Assembly: GCA_018815245.1 (NCBI GenBank)
Contig: JAHIXK010000002.1
Span: 310,001-374,000 of the forward strand
Direction of reading: 5' to 3'
Length of the DNA: 64,000 nucleotides
Origin: Gammaproteobacteria bacterium
Lineage (GTDB): Bacteria; Pseudomonadota; Gammaproteobacteria; Burkholderiales; Burkholderiaceae_B
Both the position numbers and the translations under genes were made by a program. Below, in pieces: positions 41,505-57,060 of the stretch. Position 1 is the first letter of the stretch, and the number at the start of each line of letters is the position of its first letter. A model generated the notes under the pieces. That model was given only the letters and a program-made list of their open reading frames with translations. It was not told where the DNA came from and made no database searches.

Positions 41505-42770
41505 CTAAGTGGGGCTGATCGAGCCATCGACGGGCGGCATTGCTGCAGCACGTGGAGGCAAAGCCTTGATGCCCAAGGCCAACAAAAACCACAACACGAC
41601 CAACAACAATACGCCTTCAAACACGCCTTGTGCGCCCAAATGGCGAAATGCCAAACCACCCAGCGCACCACCGGCAAAAAGCCCCAACGCTTGAGAAGTA
41701 TTATATACACCCAAAGCCAAACCCCGGTGACTGAGGGGTGCCACTCGTGATACCCACGAGGGAAGGGTAGCCTCAAGCAAATTAAAGCCCACGAAGTAGG
41801 CCAACAACAGCACAACCACGGCCCAGCCTTGTTCTGCGAACAACACCAACCCCAGCAACACAGCGCCCATCAGGCCAATTGCTCCCAATTTCACCTGCTT
41901 CGTTTTTGCTTTTTTCTCGGCCCACACCATCAGCGGCACCATGAGCACGAACGAGCCCAGCACCACGGGCAGGTACACTTTCCAGTGTTCTTCCAGCGGC
42001 AACTCCAAGCCACTGAGCAACAGGCTGGGCACCACCACAAAAAGCGACATTTGCGTTAAATGCAGGGTAAAAATACCCAAATTCAAACGCAACAGGTCAG
42101 GCGTCGTTAGCACGGCCCAGCCATTGGCAAAACTACCCTTCAGCCTGGCTTCCTGATCCGCCAGATTCGGGGTGGGCAACAGCCAAATGACCACCCCAAT
42201 ACCCAGAATACTAAGCACACCTGTGATACCAAACAAACCGCCAAGTCCGAAAAACTTGTACAACACCGGCGAGAACACCAGCGACAGCGCAAAAGTAATG
42301 CCAATTGACGCGCCAATCATGGCCATGCCCTTGGAGCGTACTTCGTCGCGGGTTACATCAGCCAGCAAGGCCGACAAGGCCGCTGAAATTGCACCTGCCC
42401 CCTGTAAGGCGCGCGCCCACACCAGTTGCTCAACCGTTTCAGCCACATAGCCCAGCCAGCAACCCGCAGCAAACAGCAGCAAACCGCCAATAATGACGGG
42501 TTTTCTTCCGATTTTGTCGGAAGCCCAACCCAAGGGAATTTGCATGCAGGCCTGCGCCAAGCCGTAAATGCCCATGGCCAAACCCACCAGGCTTAAATTG
42601 TCGCCACCAGGCATGCCTGCTGCATGCAGGGAAAACACTGGCAGGATCATGAACATGCCAAACATTCGCAATGCATAAATGCTGGCCAGCCACCCAGCGG
42701 CTTTGCGCTCGGCAGGCAACATCTTGAAAGCATCGGGGGCAGGGTTACGGCTCACGGTGTTACGGTTCAT
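41505..42770 (-). CDS. MFS transporter (YajR-like)
   Basis: Major facilitator superfamily permease of 421 residues with 12 predicted helices. The family motif A is seen as LGWASDKIGRKPVIIGG between helices 2 and 3, and the GAGAISAALSALLADVTR region is motif C-like. This is the drug-efflux-type MFS gene normally found between ssb and uvrA in Burkholderiales. No C-terminal ferredoxin-like (YAM) domain is present. Substrate unknown. It is divergent from uvrA. Confidence 0.9.
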   Translation of the reverse strand: MNRNTVSRNPAPDAFKMLPAERKAAGWLASIYALRMFGMFMILPVFSLHAAGMPGGDNLSLVGLAMGIYGLAQACMQIPLGWASDKIGRKPVIIGGLLLFAAGCWLGYVAETVEQLVWARALQGAGAISAALSALLADVTRDEVRSKGMAMIGASIGITFALSLVFSPVLYKFFGLGGLFGITGVLSILGIGVVIWLLPTPNLADQEARLKGSFANGWAVLTTPDLLRLNLGIFTLHLTQMSLFVVVPSLLLSGLELPLEEHWKVYLPVVLGSFVLMVPLMVWAEKKAKTKQVKLGAIGLMGAVLLGLVLFAEQGWAVVVLLLAYFVGFNLLEATLPSWVSRVAPLSHRGLALGVYNTSQALGLFAGGALGGLAFRHLGAQGVFEGVLLLVVLWFLLALGIKALPPRAAAMPPVDGSISPT

Positions 42771-42872
42771 GTGGTGTGGAAATTCAAGGGCTTGAACAAC
42801 CCGTGTAGATGTGTTGGTCCGGGAAACCGTCTATAGTATCAGGTTGGCCGCTGATTCCATTTGCCGTACCGC

Positions 42873-45767
42873 ATGAACTCCATTCGCATTCGTGGTGCTA
42901 GAACCCACAACCTGAAAAACATTTCGCTTGACCTGCCCCGCGATTCCCTCGTGGTGCTCACCGGGCTGTCCGGCTCGGGCAAGTCCAGCCTGGCTTTCGA
43001 CACCCTGTACGCCGAAGGCCAGCGTCGCTATGTTGAAAGTTTGTCAACCTACGCCCGCCAGTTTTTACAGTTGATGGAAAAGCCCGATGTCGATTTGATC
43101 GAGGGCTTGTCCCCCGCTATTTCCATCGAGCAGAAGGCCACCAGCCACAACCCGCGCTCCACTGTAGGCACGGTGACTGAAATTCACGATTACCTGCGCC
43201 TGTTGTTTGCCCGCGCTGGCACCCCACGCTGCCCTGAACACGACATGGAACTGAGCGTGCAAACCGTGTCAGAAATGGTGGACACGGTACTGGGCTGGCC
43301 CGAAGAAACGCGCATCATGATTCTTGCGCCTGTGCTGAACCAACGCAAAGGTGAGCATGTGGATTTGCTCAACGACCTGCGCGCGCAAGGTTTTGTGCGA
43401 ATTCGCCTGAAAAAAGGCCCGCAGGATACCCCCGAGATTCTGGAACTGGACAAGCTACCGCCGCTGGACAAACACCACAAGCACAACCTGGACGTGGTAG
43501 TAGACCGTTTGAAAGTGCGCGTGGACGCCCGCCAACGCTTGGCTGAAAGTTTCGAAACCGCGCTTCGCATCAGCGACGGCAAGGCGATTGCCGTGAATCT
43601 GGACACGGAAACCGAAACTGTGTTTTCCAGCAAGTTTGCCTGCCCGGTGTGTGATTACAGCCTGACCGAACTTGAACCCCGTTTGTTCTCGTTCAACAAC
43701 CCGGCCGGTGCCTGCCCGGTGTGCGATGGCTTGGGCCATGAAACATTTTTCGACCCGCTGCGCGTGGTAGCGCACCCGGATATTTCGCTGGCTGCGGGGG
43801 CCATCAGCGGCTGGGACAGGCGCAACGCCCTGTACTACCAAATGATCCAAAGCCTTGCGGGGCACTATGGCTTCGACCCTGAGTCCGCGTGGAATGAATT
43901 GCCTGAAGATGTGCAGCATGTGGTGCTGTACGGTTCGGGCAGCGAACAAATTACCTTCACCTACCTCAGCGAACGCAGCAAGCCAGTTGCCAAAACCCAC
44001 GCCTTTGAAGGCATTTTGCCCAACCTGACCCGCCGCCACCGCGACACCGATTCTTCTGCCGTGCGCGACGAGCTGGGCAAACTAATGGCGGTTCGAAGTT
44101 GCCAAGCCTGCCAGGGATCGCGCCTGAAAACAGGCGCACGCCACGTGTTCATTGGTGAACAAGAACACCGAAAGGCATTGCACCAGGTTACGGAATTGCC
44201 CATTCACAAGGCGCTGAATTATTTCGAAAGCATGCACATGCATGGCGCGAAAGGGCAGATCGCCGACAAAATTGTGGTGGAAATCAAGGCGCGCTTGCAG
44301 TTCTTGAACGATGTGGGCTTGAATTACTTAACCCTGAACCGCAGTGCGGACACGCTCAGTGGCGGCGAAAGCCAGCGAATTCGTTTGGCCAGCCAGATTG
44401 GTTCCGGACTAACGGGTGTGATGTACGTACTGGATGAACCTTCGATTGGTTTGCACCAGCGCGACAACGACAGGCTGATACAAACGCTGTTGCGCCTGAA
44501 AAACCTGGGCAACACCGTGCTGGTGGTGGAACACGACGAAGACGCCATTCGCTGCGCAGATTACGTGGTGGACATGGGCCCCGGCGCGGGCGAACACGGC
44601 GGCCAAATTGTGGCGCAAGGCACACCTGCAGAAATATTGGCCAGCCCGGAATCGCTGACAGGTCAATATTTGAATGGCAAGCGAAAAATTGAACGCTTAA
44701 GCCCCATGCGCACACCCGACCCGGCGCGCATGCTGACCATTCACAATGCCACTGGCAACAATTTGAAAGACGTAAGCGCCAGTATTCCGGTTGGTTTGTT
44801 TGTGTGTGTCACGGGGGTTTCTGGTTCAGGAAAGTCCACGCTGATCAACGACACGCTATTGGCTGAAGCGGCACACCAATTGAACCGTGCACACAAGGAA
44901 GGTGCTCCGCACAGCCACATCAGCGGGCTTGAACATTTCGACAAAGTAATTGCCGTTGACCAAAGCCCGATTGGCCGCACACCACGCAGCAACCCGGCGA
45001 CGTACACAGGCTTGTTCACACCGATTCGTGAATTGTTTGCAGGTGTGCCCGCTTCGCGTGAGCGCGGTTACGATGTGGGCCGCTTTTCATTCAACGTGAA
45101 AGGTGGTCGCTGCGAAGCCTGCCAGGGCGACGGCGTGGTGAAAGTGGAAATGCACTTTCTGCCCGACCTGTATGTGCCTTGCGATGTGTGCCACGGCAAA
45201 CGCTACAACCGCGAAACACTTGAAATTTTGTACCGCGGAAAAAGCATCGCTGAGGTATTGGAGCTGACCGTTGAGCAGGCACTTGAAGTGTTTTCTGCCG
45301 TGCCCAATATTGCACGCAAACTGCAAACCCTGATTGATGTGGGTTTGGGTTACATACGCCTGGGGCAATCGGCCACTACACTTTCCGGCGGTGAAGCGCA
45401 GCGCGTGAAACTCTCGCTTGAATTGTCGAAACGCGACACAGGCAAAACGCTTTATATTCTGGACGAGCCCACCACTGGCCTGCACTTTCACGACATTGCC
45501 ATGTTGCTGAAAGTGCTGAACCCATTGGTAGAGCAAGGCAACACTGTGCTGGTCATTGAGCACAACCTGGATGTGATCAAGTGTGCCGACTGGGTTCTCG
45601 ACATGGGCCCTGAAGGCGGAGACAACGGCGGCATGTTGATCGCTGAAGGCACGCCGATGGACATTGCAAAAAACGAAAACAGCCACACTGGAAAATTTCT
45701 CGCGCGCTTTTACAACGAGGAAGCGGAACCGACACTGCCTGGCAAAAAGTCGTCGAAAAGGGCTTAA
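42873..45767 (+). CDS. uvrA: Excinuclease ABC subunit A
   Basis: Damage-recognition ATPase of nucleotide excision repair, 964 residues, full length. Two ABC modules: first Walker [10 protein letters not shown] with signature [10 protein letters not shown], second Walker [10 protein letters not shown] with [10 protein letters not shown]. Zinc-binding CPVC...CPVC (near 250-280) and CEAC...CDVC (near 740-770) modules are intact. ATG 42873 begins at the canonical [17 protein letters not shown]; an upstream TTG adds four residues. The promoter region with the divergent MFS gene is about 100 bases. Confidence 0.98.
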   Translation: MNSIRIRGARTHNLKNISLDLPRDSLVVLTGLSGSGKSSLAFDTLYAEGQRRYVESLSTYARQFLQLMEKPDVDLIEGLSPAISIEQKATSHNPRSTVGTVTEIHDYLRLLFARAGTPRCPEHDMELSVQTVSEMVDTVLGWPEETRIMILAPVLNQRKGEHVDLLNDLRAQGFVRIRLKKGPQDTPEILELDKLPPLDKHHKHNLDVVVDRLKVRVDARQRLAESFETALRISDGKAIAVNLDTETETVFSSKFACPVCDYSLTELEPRLFSFNNPAGACPVCDGLGHETFFDPLRVVAHPDISLAAGAISGWDRRNALYYQMIQSLAGHYGFDPESAWNELPEDVQHVVLYGSGSEQITFTYLSERSKPVAKTHAFEGILPNLTRRHRDTDSSAVRDELGKLMAVRSCQACQGSRLKTGARHVFIGEQEHRKALHQVTELPIHKALNYFESMHMHGAKGQIADKIVVEIKARLQFLNDVGLNYLTLNRSADTLSGGESQRIRLASQIGSGLTGVMYVLDEPSIGLHQRDNDRLIQTLLRLKNLGNTVLVVEHDEDAIRCADYVVDMGPGAGEHGGQIVAQGTPAEILASPESLTGQYLNGKRKIERLSPMRTPDPARMLTIHNATGNNLKDVSASIPVGLFVCVTGVSGSGKSTLINDTLLAEAAHQLNRAHKEGAPHSHISGLEHFDKVIAVDQSPIGRTPRSNPATYTGLFTPIRELFAGVPASRERGYDVGRFSFNVKGGRCEACQGDGVVKVEMHFLPDLYVPCDVCHGKRYNRETLEILYRGKSIAEVLELTVEQALEVFSAVPNIARKLQTLIDVGLGYIRLGQSATTLSGGEAQRVKLSLELSKRDTGKTLYILDEPTTGLHFHDIAMLLKVLNPLVEQGNTVLVIEHNLDVIKCADWVLDMGPEGGDNGGMLIAEGTPMDIAKNENSHTGKFLARFYNEEAEPTLPGKKSSKRA

Positions 45768-45813
45768 AAAGGGTCGTGTACAATAGGGGCCTCTTTTAAG
45801 CAGTGGGAGCACC

Positions 45814-46689
45814 ATGAACGAGCAACTCGAAACCCTATTCAAGTACATCGAACCAGCCAAGTTGCTGGACCTTGGTTTGCAAGCCACCAAATTTATTCTG
45901 GTCATCATCGTTGCTCTCACCGTGCTGCGCCTGGTGAAGACCACAATCGACCGCGTGGGCAAACGCATGCAAAGCCGCAGCTCCACACTGGACGATCAAA
46001 AACGGGTTGAAACCCTGACACGCGTTTTGAAGTACGTGGCCAATGTGGTCATCTTGCTGCTGGGCGCATTGATTGCACTGGGCACAATTGGCATTTCCAT
46101 TGCGCCCGTACTGGCAGCAGCCGGTGTGGTGGGCCTGGCCGTTGGCTTTGGCGCACAAAGTTTGGTGAAAGACTATTTCACCGGCATTGTGTTGCTGATT
46201 GAAAACCAGATTCGCGCAGGCGACTTCATTGAGGTAGGCGGGAAGTCTGGCACCGTGGAAAACGTGACCCTGCGTTACGTTCGCCTGCGCGATGCTCAAG
46301 GCAATGTGCACTTCGTGCCCAATGGTCAAATTGATTCAGTCACCAATTCAACCATGGACTTCGCATACGCGCTGATCGACATCGGAATCGCCTACAAAGA
46401 GGAAGTAGATTCGGCCATTCAGGTGATGCAAAAAGTGGGGGTTGAGTTGGCAGAGGATGCGGAATGGGGTTCGAAAATTACCGAACCAATGTCAACATTC
46501 GGCGTGCAAGAATTGGCTGACTCAGCGGTCATTGTTCGTGTGCGATTCAAAACCACGCCAGGCGACCAGTGGGCTGTTCGTCGTGAGTACCAGAAACGCA
46601 TCAAGGCGGCATTTGACAAAGTGGGCATCGAAATTCCATTTCCGCATGTCACGATGTGTTCAAGTGTTGAACAAAGCGCACTTCAATAA
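45814..46689 (+). CDS. Small-conductance mechanosensitive channel (MscS family)
   Basis: Membrane channel of 291 residues, the core MscS size. Three helices occupy about 15-125; the pore-lining segment AAAGVVGLAVGFGAQSLVKDY is followed by the beta domain with FTGIVLLIENQIRAGDFIEV and the FVPNGQIDSVTN motif, then the C-terminal alpha/beta domain ending near PFPHVTM. GGGAG lies 5 bases before the ATG. It releases solutes on hypo-osmotic shock. Confidence 0.93.
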   Translation: MNEQLETLFKYIEPAKLLDLGLQATKFILVIIVALTVLRLVKTTIDRVGKRMQSRSSTLDDQKRVETLTRVLKYVANVVILLLGALIALGTIGISIAPVLAAAGVVGLAVGFGAQSLVKDYFTGIVLLIENQIRAGDFIEVGGKSGTVENVTLRYVRLRDAQGNVHFVPNGQIDSVTNSTMDFAYALIDIGIAYKEEVDSAIQVMQKVGVELAEDAEWGSKITEPMSTFGVQELADSAVIVRVRFKTTPGDQWAVRREYQKRIKAAFDKVGIEIPFPHVTMCSSVEQSALQ

Positions 46690-46761
46690 AAAACTTGCCC
46701 ATTGCACTGCACAGCTGCATGGACACATGCATCCAGCCACCACGTTTTGATCAAGCTGTCT

Positions 46762-47607
46762 ATGAAAACATCACCCCCTGGAACACCAAGCTGCAGTTTT
46801 CCAGCCAGCCAAAACACACCAAGCCATGACAAATCGACCGGCAAGGTGTTGTTCCCAACAACGGCCGAATGGCACTTTAAAAAAGATGACGGGCAATCAG
46901 CTGCTGATCTTGTAAGAAAATTACAAATACAGAAAAAACTGACGGATGTTGGTGCGTCAGTTCAAAAGCTATTGAACTACAGCCATTCCGAGAATAGTGG
47001 CAAGCATGTTGTTCGCGCTGAATTTGAAACCATTCCACGCCAATTTTCGCCAACATGGCGCCATGCAATTGAATGCCTTGATTCAATGATTGCCTGCTTT
47101 TCGTCATTGACTGAAATACACGCAAACAACGTTTATCATGGAAATCCGAGTATCGGTAACATCATTTTTCAGGATGCCAGTCATTCGGAATCAGGAATAA
47201 GATCGACCAAAGGCTACCTGACCAATTTCCACCATTGCGGCCACATCAACGGTGACCTCGCCCTGTGTGCGAAAGACGTGCAAATTGCCTTAAGCGATTT
47301 CGGTGGCAGGCTGTTGATGATCGCGGAAAACAGCAACTTCACGAAAATTCGGGTCCTGAGAATGCACCTGGAGTCACAGGTCAACTTTGCGGATCAAGAT
47401 GACCTTGATACCCTGGAAAGTGCTTCAACCATGCTCAACCACCTGCGTTCGCTGAAAACTCTTTTGAACCTGAGAAGTAAAGACTATCCCAACAACCACA
47501 AACCAGGCTGGGGACCTTTGAATCAGGAACAGGTCTTTGACGAATACCTTGAACTTCAACAAAAAAAAGCCAAGCTCAGTGTTGCACGATTCAGCAACAC
47601 AGGTTGA
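46762..47607 (+). CDS. Orphan protein with a degenerate protein-kinase-like core
   Basis: Soluble 281-residue protein from ATG 46762; the frame opens earlier at 46702 but that part is not protein-like. No family is recognised. A kinase-like order can be traced: VYHGNPSIGNIIF (about 125-136) at the catalytic-loop position with Asn instead of the catalytic Asp, GYLTNFHHCG (about 151-160) at the DFG position with Asn instead of Asp, and KDVQIALSDFGG resembling helix F. Both key Asp residues and the loop Lys are missing, so a pseudokinase is the best guess. It is a single gene flanked by mscS and a hairpin. Confidence 0.6.
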   Translation: MKTSPPGTPSCSFPASQNTPSHDKSTGKVLFPTTAEWHFKKDDGQSAADLVRKLQIQKKLTDVGASVQKLLNYSHSENSGKHVVRAEFETIPRQFSPTWRHAIECLDSMIACFSSLTEIHANNVYHGNPSIGNIIFQDASHSESGIRSTKGYLTNFHHCGHINGDLALCAKDVQIALSDFGGRLLMIAENSNFTKIRVLRMHLESQVNFADQDDLDTLESASTMLNHLRSLKTLLNLRSKDYPNNHKPGWGPLNQEQVFDEYLELQQKKAKLSVARFSNTG

Positions 47608-47643
47608 TTGAACTTTGAAGATTCAAGATCAAGTAGCCCGCAA

Positions 47644-47679
47644 GGGCGATGCGAGGACGCTTTAGCGTCTCGCATGCCC
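47644..47679. other. Long bulged hairpin between convergent genes
   Basis: GGGC-ATGCGA-GACGC on the left pairs with GCGTC-TCGCAT-GCCC on the right across a TTTA loop, about 15 base pairs broken only by two single-base bulges. It lies between the ends of the orphan pseudokinase-like gene and gltD. No T tract follows on either strand, so it may be a REP-like element or a factor-dependent terminator. Confidence 0.6.
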
Positions 47680-47723
47680 CAAGACTCAACAACGGGGAAT
47701 TCGACTTGATCAAAGCTGAGTGA

Positions 47724-49211
47724 TTAACGCGGCAGTACAGTCGCCCCCATCAGGAACTCATCCACCTCACGGGCAGCCTGACGGCCTTCGCGAATGGCCC
47801 ACACCACCAGTGACTGACCACGGCGCATGTCGCCTGCAGCGTACACCTTGTCCACGTTGGTGCGGTAGCAACCGTCACCATCGGTGGTGGCCCTGGCGTT
47901 GCCACGGTTGTCTTTCTCAACACCAAAAGCATCAAGAATGCTTTTTGCGGGGTTGGTAAAGCCCATGGCAAACAACACCAAATCTGCCTCGACCATGAAT
48001 TCTGAACCCGCTACTTCCTGCATTTTCATTTGACCGGTGGCTTCGTCTTTCACCCATTCAACTTTGGCGCACTTGGCTGCTTTTACATTGCCTTTGCCAT
48101 CGTCGATGAATTCTTTGGTGGTGACCGCCCAGTCGCGTGCCACGCCTTCTTCATGCGAAGAAGAGGTGCGCATTTTCATGGGCCAGTAAGGCCAAACCAA
48201 AGGCTTGTTTTCTTCTTCGGGTGGCTGTGGCATCAATTCAATTTGCGTAACCTGTTTGGCACCGTGGCGGTTGGATGTACCCACGCAATCGGAACCCGTG
48301 TCGCCACCACCAATCACGAGCACGTTTTTCTTCGTGGCCATGATCTGGTCTTTCAGCTTGTCGCCTGCATTCACACGGTTTTGCAGTGGCAAAAACTCCA
48401 TTGCAAAGTGAACACCCTTCAACTGACGGCCTGGAATTGGCAAGTCGCGTGGCACTTCAGATCCACCTGTCAAAATAACGGCATCGAACTGCGCCATCAA
48501 TTCTTTCGGTGTGATGGTTTCGCGGGCCAGGTTGGTGATGCCGCCCTCTGCCAGTTTTTCGCCCACAAACACGCTGGTTTTGAAGGTGACGCCTTCAGCC
48601 TGCATTTGCTCAACGCGACGATCAATGTGAAATTTTTCCATCTTGAAGTCGGGAATGCCATAACGCAGCAAACCACCAATGCGGTCGTTCTTCTCAAACA
48701 CGGTTACATCGTGGCCAACACGCGCCAACTGTTGGGCAGCGGCCATGCCTGCGGGGCCTGAGCCCACCACCGCCACTTTCTTGCCGGTTTTCTGTGCCGG
48801 CACCTGTGGCACCACCCAGTTGTTTTCCCAGCCCTTGTCGATGATCGCGTGCTCAATGCTCTTGATACCTACCGGGTCTTCATTGATGCCCAATGTGCAC
48901 GCTGCTTCGCAAGGTGCGGGGCAAATGCGGCCTGTGAACTCGGGGAAGTTGTTGGTGCTGTGCAGGGTGTGCAACGCCGCTTTCCAGTCTTGCTTGTACA
49001 CAAGATCATTGAAGTCGGGAATGATGTTGTTCACGGGGCAGCCGTTGTTGCAAAACGGAATGCCGCAATCCATACAACGTGCGCCCTGAATTTTGGCTTC
49101 GTCGTCGTTCAGTGTAATAACAAATTCTTTGTAGTGCTTGACGCGTTTTTCTGGGGCCTCACTGGCTTCCTTCAAACGCTCAAATTCCATAAATCCTGTG
49201 ACCTTTCCCAT
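47724..49211 (-). CDS. gltD: Glutamate synthase small subunit
   Basis: Beta subunit of NADPH-dependent glutamate synthase, 495 residues, passing electrons from NADPH through FAD to the large subunit. N-terminal 4Fe-4S motifs [14 protein letters not shown] and [15 protein letters not shown]-binding [23 protein letters not shown]-binding [16 protein letters not shown] and the C-terminal [18 protein letters not shown] are all intact. It starts 30 bases after gltB. Confidence 0.97.
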   Translation of the reverse strand: MGKVTGFMEFERLKEASEAPEKRVKHYKEFVITLNDDEAKIQGARCMDCGIPFCNNGCPVNNIIPDFNDLVYKQDWKAALHTLHSTNNFPEFTGRICPAPCEAACTLGINEDPVGIKSIEHAIIDKGWENNWVVPQVPAQKTGKKVAVVGSGPAGMAAAQQLARVGHDVTVFEKNDRIGGLLRYGIPDFKMEKFHIDRRVEQMQAEGVTFKTSVFVGEKLAEGGITNLARETITPKELMAQFDAVILTGGSEVPRDLPIPGRQLKGVHFAMEFLPLQNRVNAGDKLKDQIMATKKNVLVIGGGDTGSDCVGTSNRHGAKQVTQIELMPQPPEEENKPLVWPYWPMKMRTSSSHEEGVARDWAVTTKEFIDDGKGNVKAAKCAKVEWVKDEATGQMKMQEVAGSEFMVEADLVLFAMGFTNPAKSILDAFGVEKDNRGNARATTDGDGCYRTNVDKVYAAGDMRRGQSLVVWAIREGRQAAREVDEFLMGATVLPR

Positions 49212-49241
49212 TTTTCTAAATCCTCGTTAACAGGTTGGTTC

Positions 49242-53966
<4,725 letters not shown>

Positions 53967-54037
53967 GGCAAAGCCCCTGATTTTCAGTATGTTGCTCACT
54001 TTACTGCAGTGCGGCAAGATTCTCAAGGAAAATAAAA

Positions 54038-54100
54038 GGGGTCTGACCCTGTTTAATACATCACCCCAAATTCAGGGGATAATAATTAGGGACACACAAA
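54038..54100. repeat. RAYT-associated-type palindromic sequences
   Basis: Between gltB and the RAYT-like gene lie GGGGTCTGACCCT (54038-54050, a near-perfect GGGTC-T-GACCC palindrome), a CCCC/GGGG pair (54064-54078) and ATAATTAGGGACAC. Read on the minus strand, GTGTCCCTAATTATT...GGGTCAGACCCC resembles the sequence found next to many proteobacterial REP-associated transposase genes. This is from memory of such elements, not a search. Confidence 0.45.
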
Positions 54101-54112
54101 ACAGCAATGCAC

Positions 54113-54817
54113 TTAGCTTGTGCCCTGATTTTTTTTCGTTGGTCGTCCGCGGGGCCTTGGTCGAACCGGGCGGTTCGCAAGGTCTTGAATTTGCGCGCAA
54201 AAAGAATCGTCACTCCAAAGCCAACCTTTCTCCAAACAACCTGCAAGCTCGGCATCGTCCAGCGCGCTTAGGCCTTGCTCACTGAACTGCCGGTAGCGGC
54301 TTTGCCGCTCAAAAGGTGTATTGCCCAGTTGCCAGTACACAGGCAAATCGCTCAACCAGGCTTCGTTCACCACGCCGGCGTGGGCCGCAAAACTACTCCA
54401 GGGGTATGTGGCCAAATCGGGGGCTCCCGCAGCACGCGTGGCCAGTTGCTCAACGAACAGGCAAGCTTTCAGGCTGCGCGAACCGGGTTGCACCACAGTG
54501 GATTTGAAACGCGGCTCCCAAAGCGCGCTGGAATTGACGGTTTGTACTTGCCGCACAGCCGGCGAGAAATGGCGATTCAGGTTTTGTACAAAGCGACCCA
54601 CCCTGTGAGCCTGGGAAGCGGTGATCATCAACAACGCGCCCGTGGGAACCAGGCAGTAGGCATGCATGGCAATCGCCTCCTCAGCTGCGCTCAACGGCAA
54701 CTGGGCGTGAAAAAGCAAAAAAGCCTCGCGGGTTTTGAATACATCCTGCCCTGCAATGCCCCGCAGCTCAATCACCATGGGGCATTCGGGAATAAACAAA
54801 CGGGCTTGGCGAGCCAT
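54113..54817 (-). CDS. RAYT/IS200-like transposase homologue, catalytic motifs lost
   Basis: Protein of 234 residues beginning MARQARLFIPECP with the frame of REP-associated tyrosine transposases: HAYCLV (52-57), LWEPRFKS and YPWSSF are all at family positions. The active site is gone. Where RAYTs have NHVHLL (the HUH metal site) it has PTGALLM (58-64), and at the position of the catalytic Tyr in CxRYIELN it has ACLFVEQL (Phe121). The frame is otherwise intact, which favours a retained, domesticated protein over a decaying one. It sits between dgt and gltB with a Pro/Arg-rich tail. Confidence 0.8.
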   Translation of the reverse strand: MARQARLFIPECPMVIELRGIAGQDVFKTREAFLLFHAQLPLSAAEEAIAMHAYCLVPTGALLMITASQAHRVGRFVQNLNRHFSPAVRQVQTVNSSALWEPRFKSTVVQPGSRSLKACLFVEQLATRAAGAPDLATYPWSSFAAHAGVVNEAWLSDLPVYWQLGNTPFERQSRYRQFSEQGLSALDDAELAGCLEKGWLWSDDSFCAQIQDLANRPVRPRPRGRPTKKNQGTS

Positions 54818-54826
54818 TGGGATGCC

Positions 54827-55963
54827 TTAAGACTGCATGCCGGGAACAGTCAGGCGCTGGTGCTCTTTCATGGCGTAGCGGTCGGTCATCCCCGCAATAT
54901 AATCGGCTATGGCGCGAGGAACATCCGTTTGCGCACGCTGAAAAAACTGTGGCGGCAACAGCCGCGGGTCGTCCATGAAAATATGAAACAGCTCCTGCAC
55001 CACGCGGCGTGCCTTCAAGGTAGCCCGCAACACCTGGTAGTGCTGATACAGGGCTTTGCGCAAAAACACTTTCAGTTCGTGATTCAACTCGGCCATTTCG
55101 CTGCTAAATCCAATCAGCTTGTCGGCCAACTGTACGTCAGCCAGACTGGCCGGCTTCATCAGATGAATTCGTCGCTCGGATTCGTGCAACAAGTCCTGTA
55201 CCAGCGCATTGATAATGCCGCGCACGGTTTCGTGGATCAGCCTGCGCCCGTCAATGCTGGGGTGCCGCGCCTTCACACGGTCCAAATGTATTTTGAACAA
55301 ACGCACCTCGGCAGCCTGCTCCAGCGTAATCAGGCCCGAACGCAAACCATCGTCAATGTCGTGGTTGTTGTAGGCAATTTCATCGGCCAGGTTGGTTACC
55401 TGCGCTTCAAGCACCGGGCGTCGATTGCTTAAAAAACGGTCAGCGACCTCACCCAGCTTTTCAGCATTGGGCCTGGAACAGTGCTTCAAAATACTTTCAC
55501 GCGTTTCAAAACACAAATTCAAACCGTTGAATGCTGCGTACTTTTCTTCCAGTTCATCCACCACACGCAGGCTTTGCAAGTTGTGCTCAAACCCACCGTA
55601 CGGCGCCATGCATTCATTCAGGGCGTCTTGCCCAGCATGGCCAAACGGCGTGTGCCCCAAATCATGGGCCAGGGCAACGGCTTCGGTCAGCTCTTCATTC
55701 AAACCCAGATTGCGGGAAATGCTGCGCGCAATTTGCGCCACTTCAAGGCTGTGGGTCAGGCGGGTGCGGTACAAATCACCTTCGGTGTTTACAAACACCT
55801 GGGTTTTGTATTCAAGGCGGCGAAAAGCAGCGCTGTGGATAATGCGGTCACGGTCGCGCTCAAACTCGGTTCGGCCTTCCGGGCTTTTCTCGGGGTGCAG
55901 CCTGCCACGGGTGTTCGTGGAACTGACTGCGTAAGGGGCCAAGCCAAGTTCGAAGTTGCGCAC
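54827..55963 (-). CDS. dgt: Deoxyguanosinetriphosphate triphosphohydrolase-like protein
   Basis: HD-domain dNTPase of 378 residues that splits dGTP (or other dNTPs) into nucleoside and triphosphate. Metal ligands are His71 ([15 protein letters not shown]) and His100-Asp101 ([17 protein letters not shown]) with a later Asp in [17 protein letters not shown]. This length belongs to the short, dgt-like subfamily. The GTG start at 55963 lies 3 bases after the aroB stop, in the conserved aroK-aroB-dgt order. Confidence 0.95.
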   Translation of the reverse strand: MRNFELGLAPYAVSSTNTRGRLHPEKSPEGRTEFERDRDRIIHSAAFRRLEYKTQVFVNTEGDLYRTRLTHSLEVAQIARSISRNLGLNEELTEAVALAHDLGHTPFGHAGQDALNECMAPYGGFEHNLQSLRVVDELEEKYAAFNGLNLCFETRESILKHCSRPNAEKLGEVADRFLSNRRPVLEAQVTNLADEIAYNNHDIDDGLRSGLITLEQAAEVRLFKIHLDRVKARHPSIDGRRLIHETVRGIINALVQDLLHESERRIHLMKPASLADVQLADKLIGFSSEMAELNHELKVFLRKALYQHYQVLRATLKARRVVQELFHIFMDDPRLLPPQFFQRAQTDVPRAIADYIAGMTDRYAMKEHQRLTVPGMQS

Positions 55964-55965
55964 TG

Positions 55966-57060
55966 TTAGTCCCCCGCCCCCATTTCCTGCAATGTTTGCC
56001 GCACCAGCGCCTCATCGGCGGGCGAGGTGGATGCACCACCCAGCCCATTGAGCAACACATACTTGATTGAACCGGAATCGGCCTTCTTGTCGTGCGCCAT
56101 CAGTTCCATGAACTTGTCCACACCCAAGCGCGGCGGAATGGCGGGCAAACGGGCGTCAATTACAATTTTCCTCAGGCGTGCAGATTCCTCCGCACTTAGG
56201 CGACCCATGCGGCGACACAGCTCGGCGGCAATCACCATGCCACACCCCACTGCTTCGCCGTGGTACCACTGGCCATAGCCCATGCCCGCTTCAATGGCGT
56301 GGCCAAAGGTGTGACCAAAATTCAAAATGGCACGAATACCACCTTCGCGTTCGTCTTTCGACACCACACCGGCCTTGATCTCGCAAGAACGCTTCACCAC
56401 CAGAGCCAGCAATTCCGGATCACGATTCAACAGGGCGGGCATATTGGCCTCAACCATGTCGAGGTATTCAGTATCGGCAATAGCGCCGTGCTTGATAATT
56501 TCAGCAAAGCCGCAGCTTAGCTCACGATCTGGCAGGGTGTTCAGCGTAGAAATGTCTGTGAGCACCATTTGCGGCTGGTAAAACGCGCCGATCATGTTCT
56601 TGCCCAGCGGGTGGTTGATGCCGGTTTTGCCGCCCACGGAACTATCCACCTGGCTAAGCAGCGTGGTGGGTACTTGAACAAACGCAATACCACGCATGAA
56701 GGCGGATGCAGCAAACCCCCCCATGTCGCCAATCACCCCACCGCCCAGCGCCACAAGCACGGTTTTTCGGTCGCAGTGGTTTTGCAGCAAAGCATCAAAC
56801 ACACGTTGCAGGGTGGGCCAGTCCTTAAATTCCTCGCCATCAGGAAGGCTGACGACATGCACAAGTTTTGCACCCGCTTGCTGCAGGGTGGCTTTCAACT
56901 TGTCCGCATACAAAGGACCTACCGTGGTGTTGGTGCAAACCATCACCACCTTTCCTTCCACATGCGGTGCGAATAGTTCGGCGTTGCCCAGCAAACCTGC
57001 ACCAATGTGAATCGGGTAGCTGCGGTCAGCCAAATCAACTTCCAAAGTGTATCGGCTCAT
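55966..57060 (-). CDS. aroB: 3-dehydroquinate synthase
   Basis: Second enzyme of the shikimate pathway, 364 residues: converts DAHP to 3-dehydroquinate using NAD and a divalent metal. Conserved NAD-binding [22 protein letters not shown] is split here as [14 protein letters not shown] and [28 protein letters not shown] and the metal ligand His in [10 protein letters not shown] and GEAVGCGM are intact. It overlaps the aroK stop by 4 bases. Confidence 0.97.
   Translation of the reverse strand: MSRYTLEVDLADRSYPIHIGAGLLGNAELFAPHVEGKVVMVCTNTTVGPLYADKLKATLQQAGAKLVHVVSLPDGEEFKDWPTLQRVFDALLQNHCDRKTVLVALGGGVIGDMGGFAASAFMRGIAFVQVPTTLLSQVDSSVGGKTGINHPLGKNMIGAFYQPQMVLTDISTLNTLPDRELSCGFAEIIKHGAIADTEYLDMVEANMPALLNRDPELLALVVKRSCEIKAGVVSKDEREGGIRAILNFGHTFGHAIEAGMGYGQWYHGEAVGCGMVIAAELCRRMGRLSAEESARLRKIVIDARLPAIPPRLGVDKFMELMAHDKKADSGSIKYVLLNGLGGASTSPADEALVRQTLQEMGAGD

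Noticed and set aside
42771-42872. LexA box between the MFS gene and uvrA, or upstream of ssb
   Set aside because: No CTGT-N8-ACAG-like site could be found by eye in either region.
54275-55432. 385-codon frame antisense to dgt and the RAYT-like gene
   Set aside because: It crosses two well-supported genes on the other strand and has no family-like motif.
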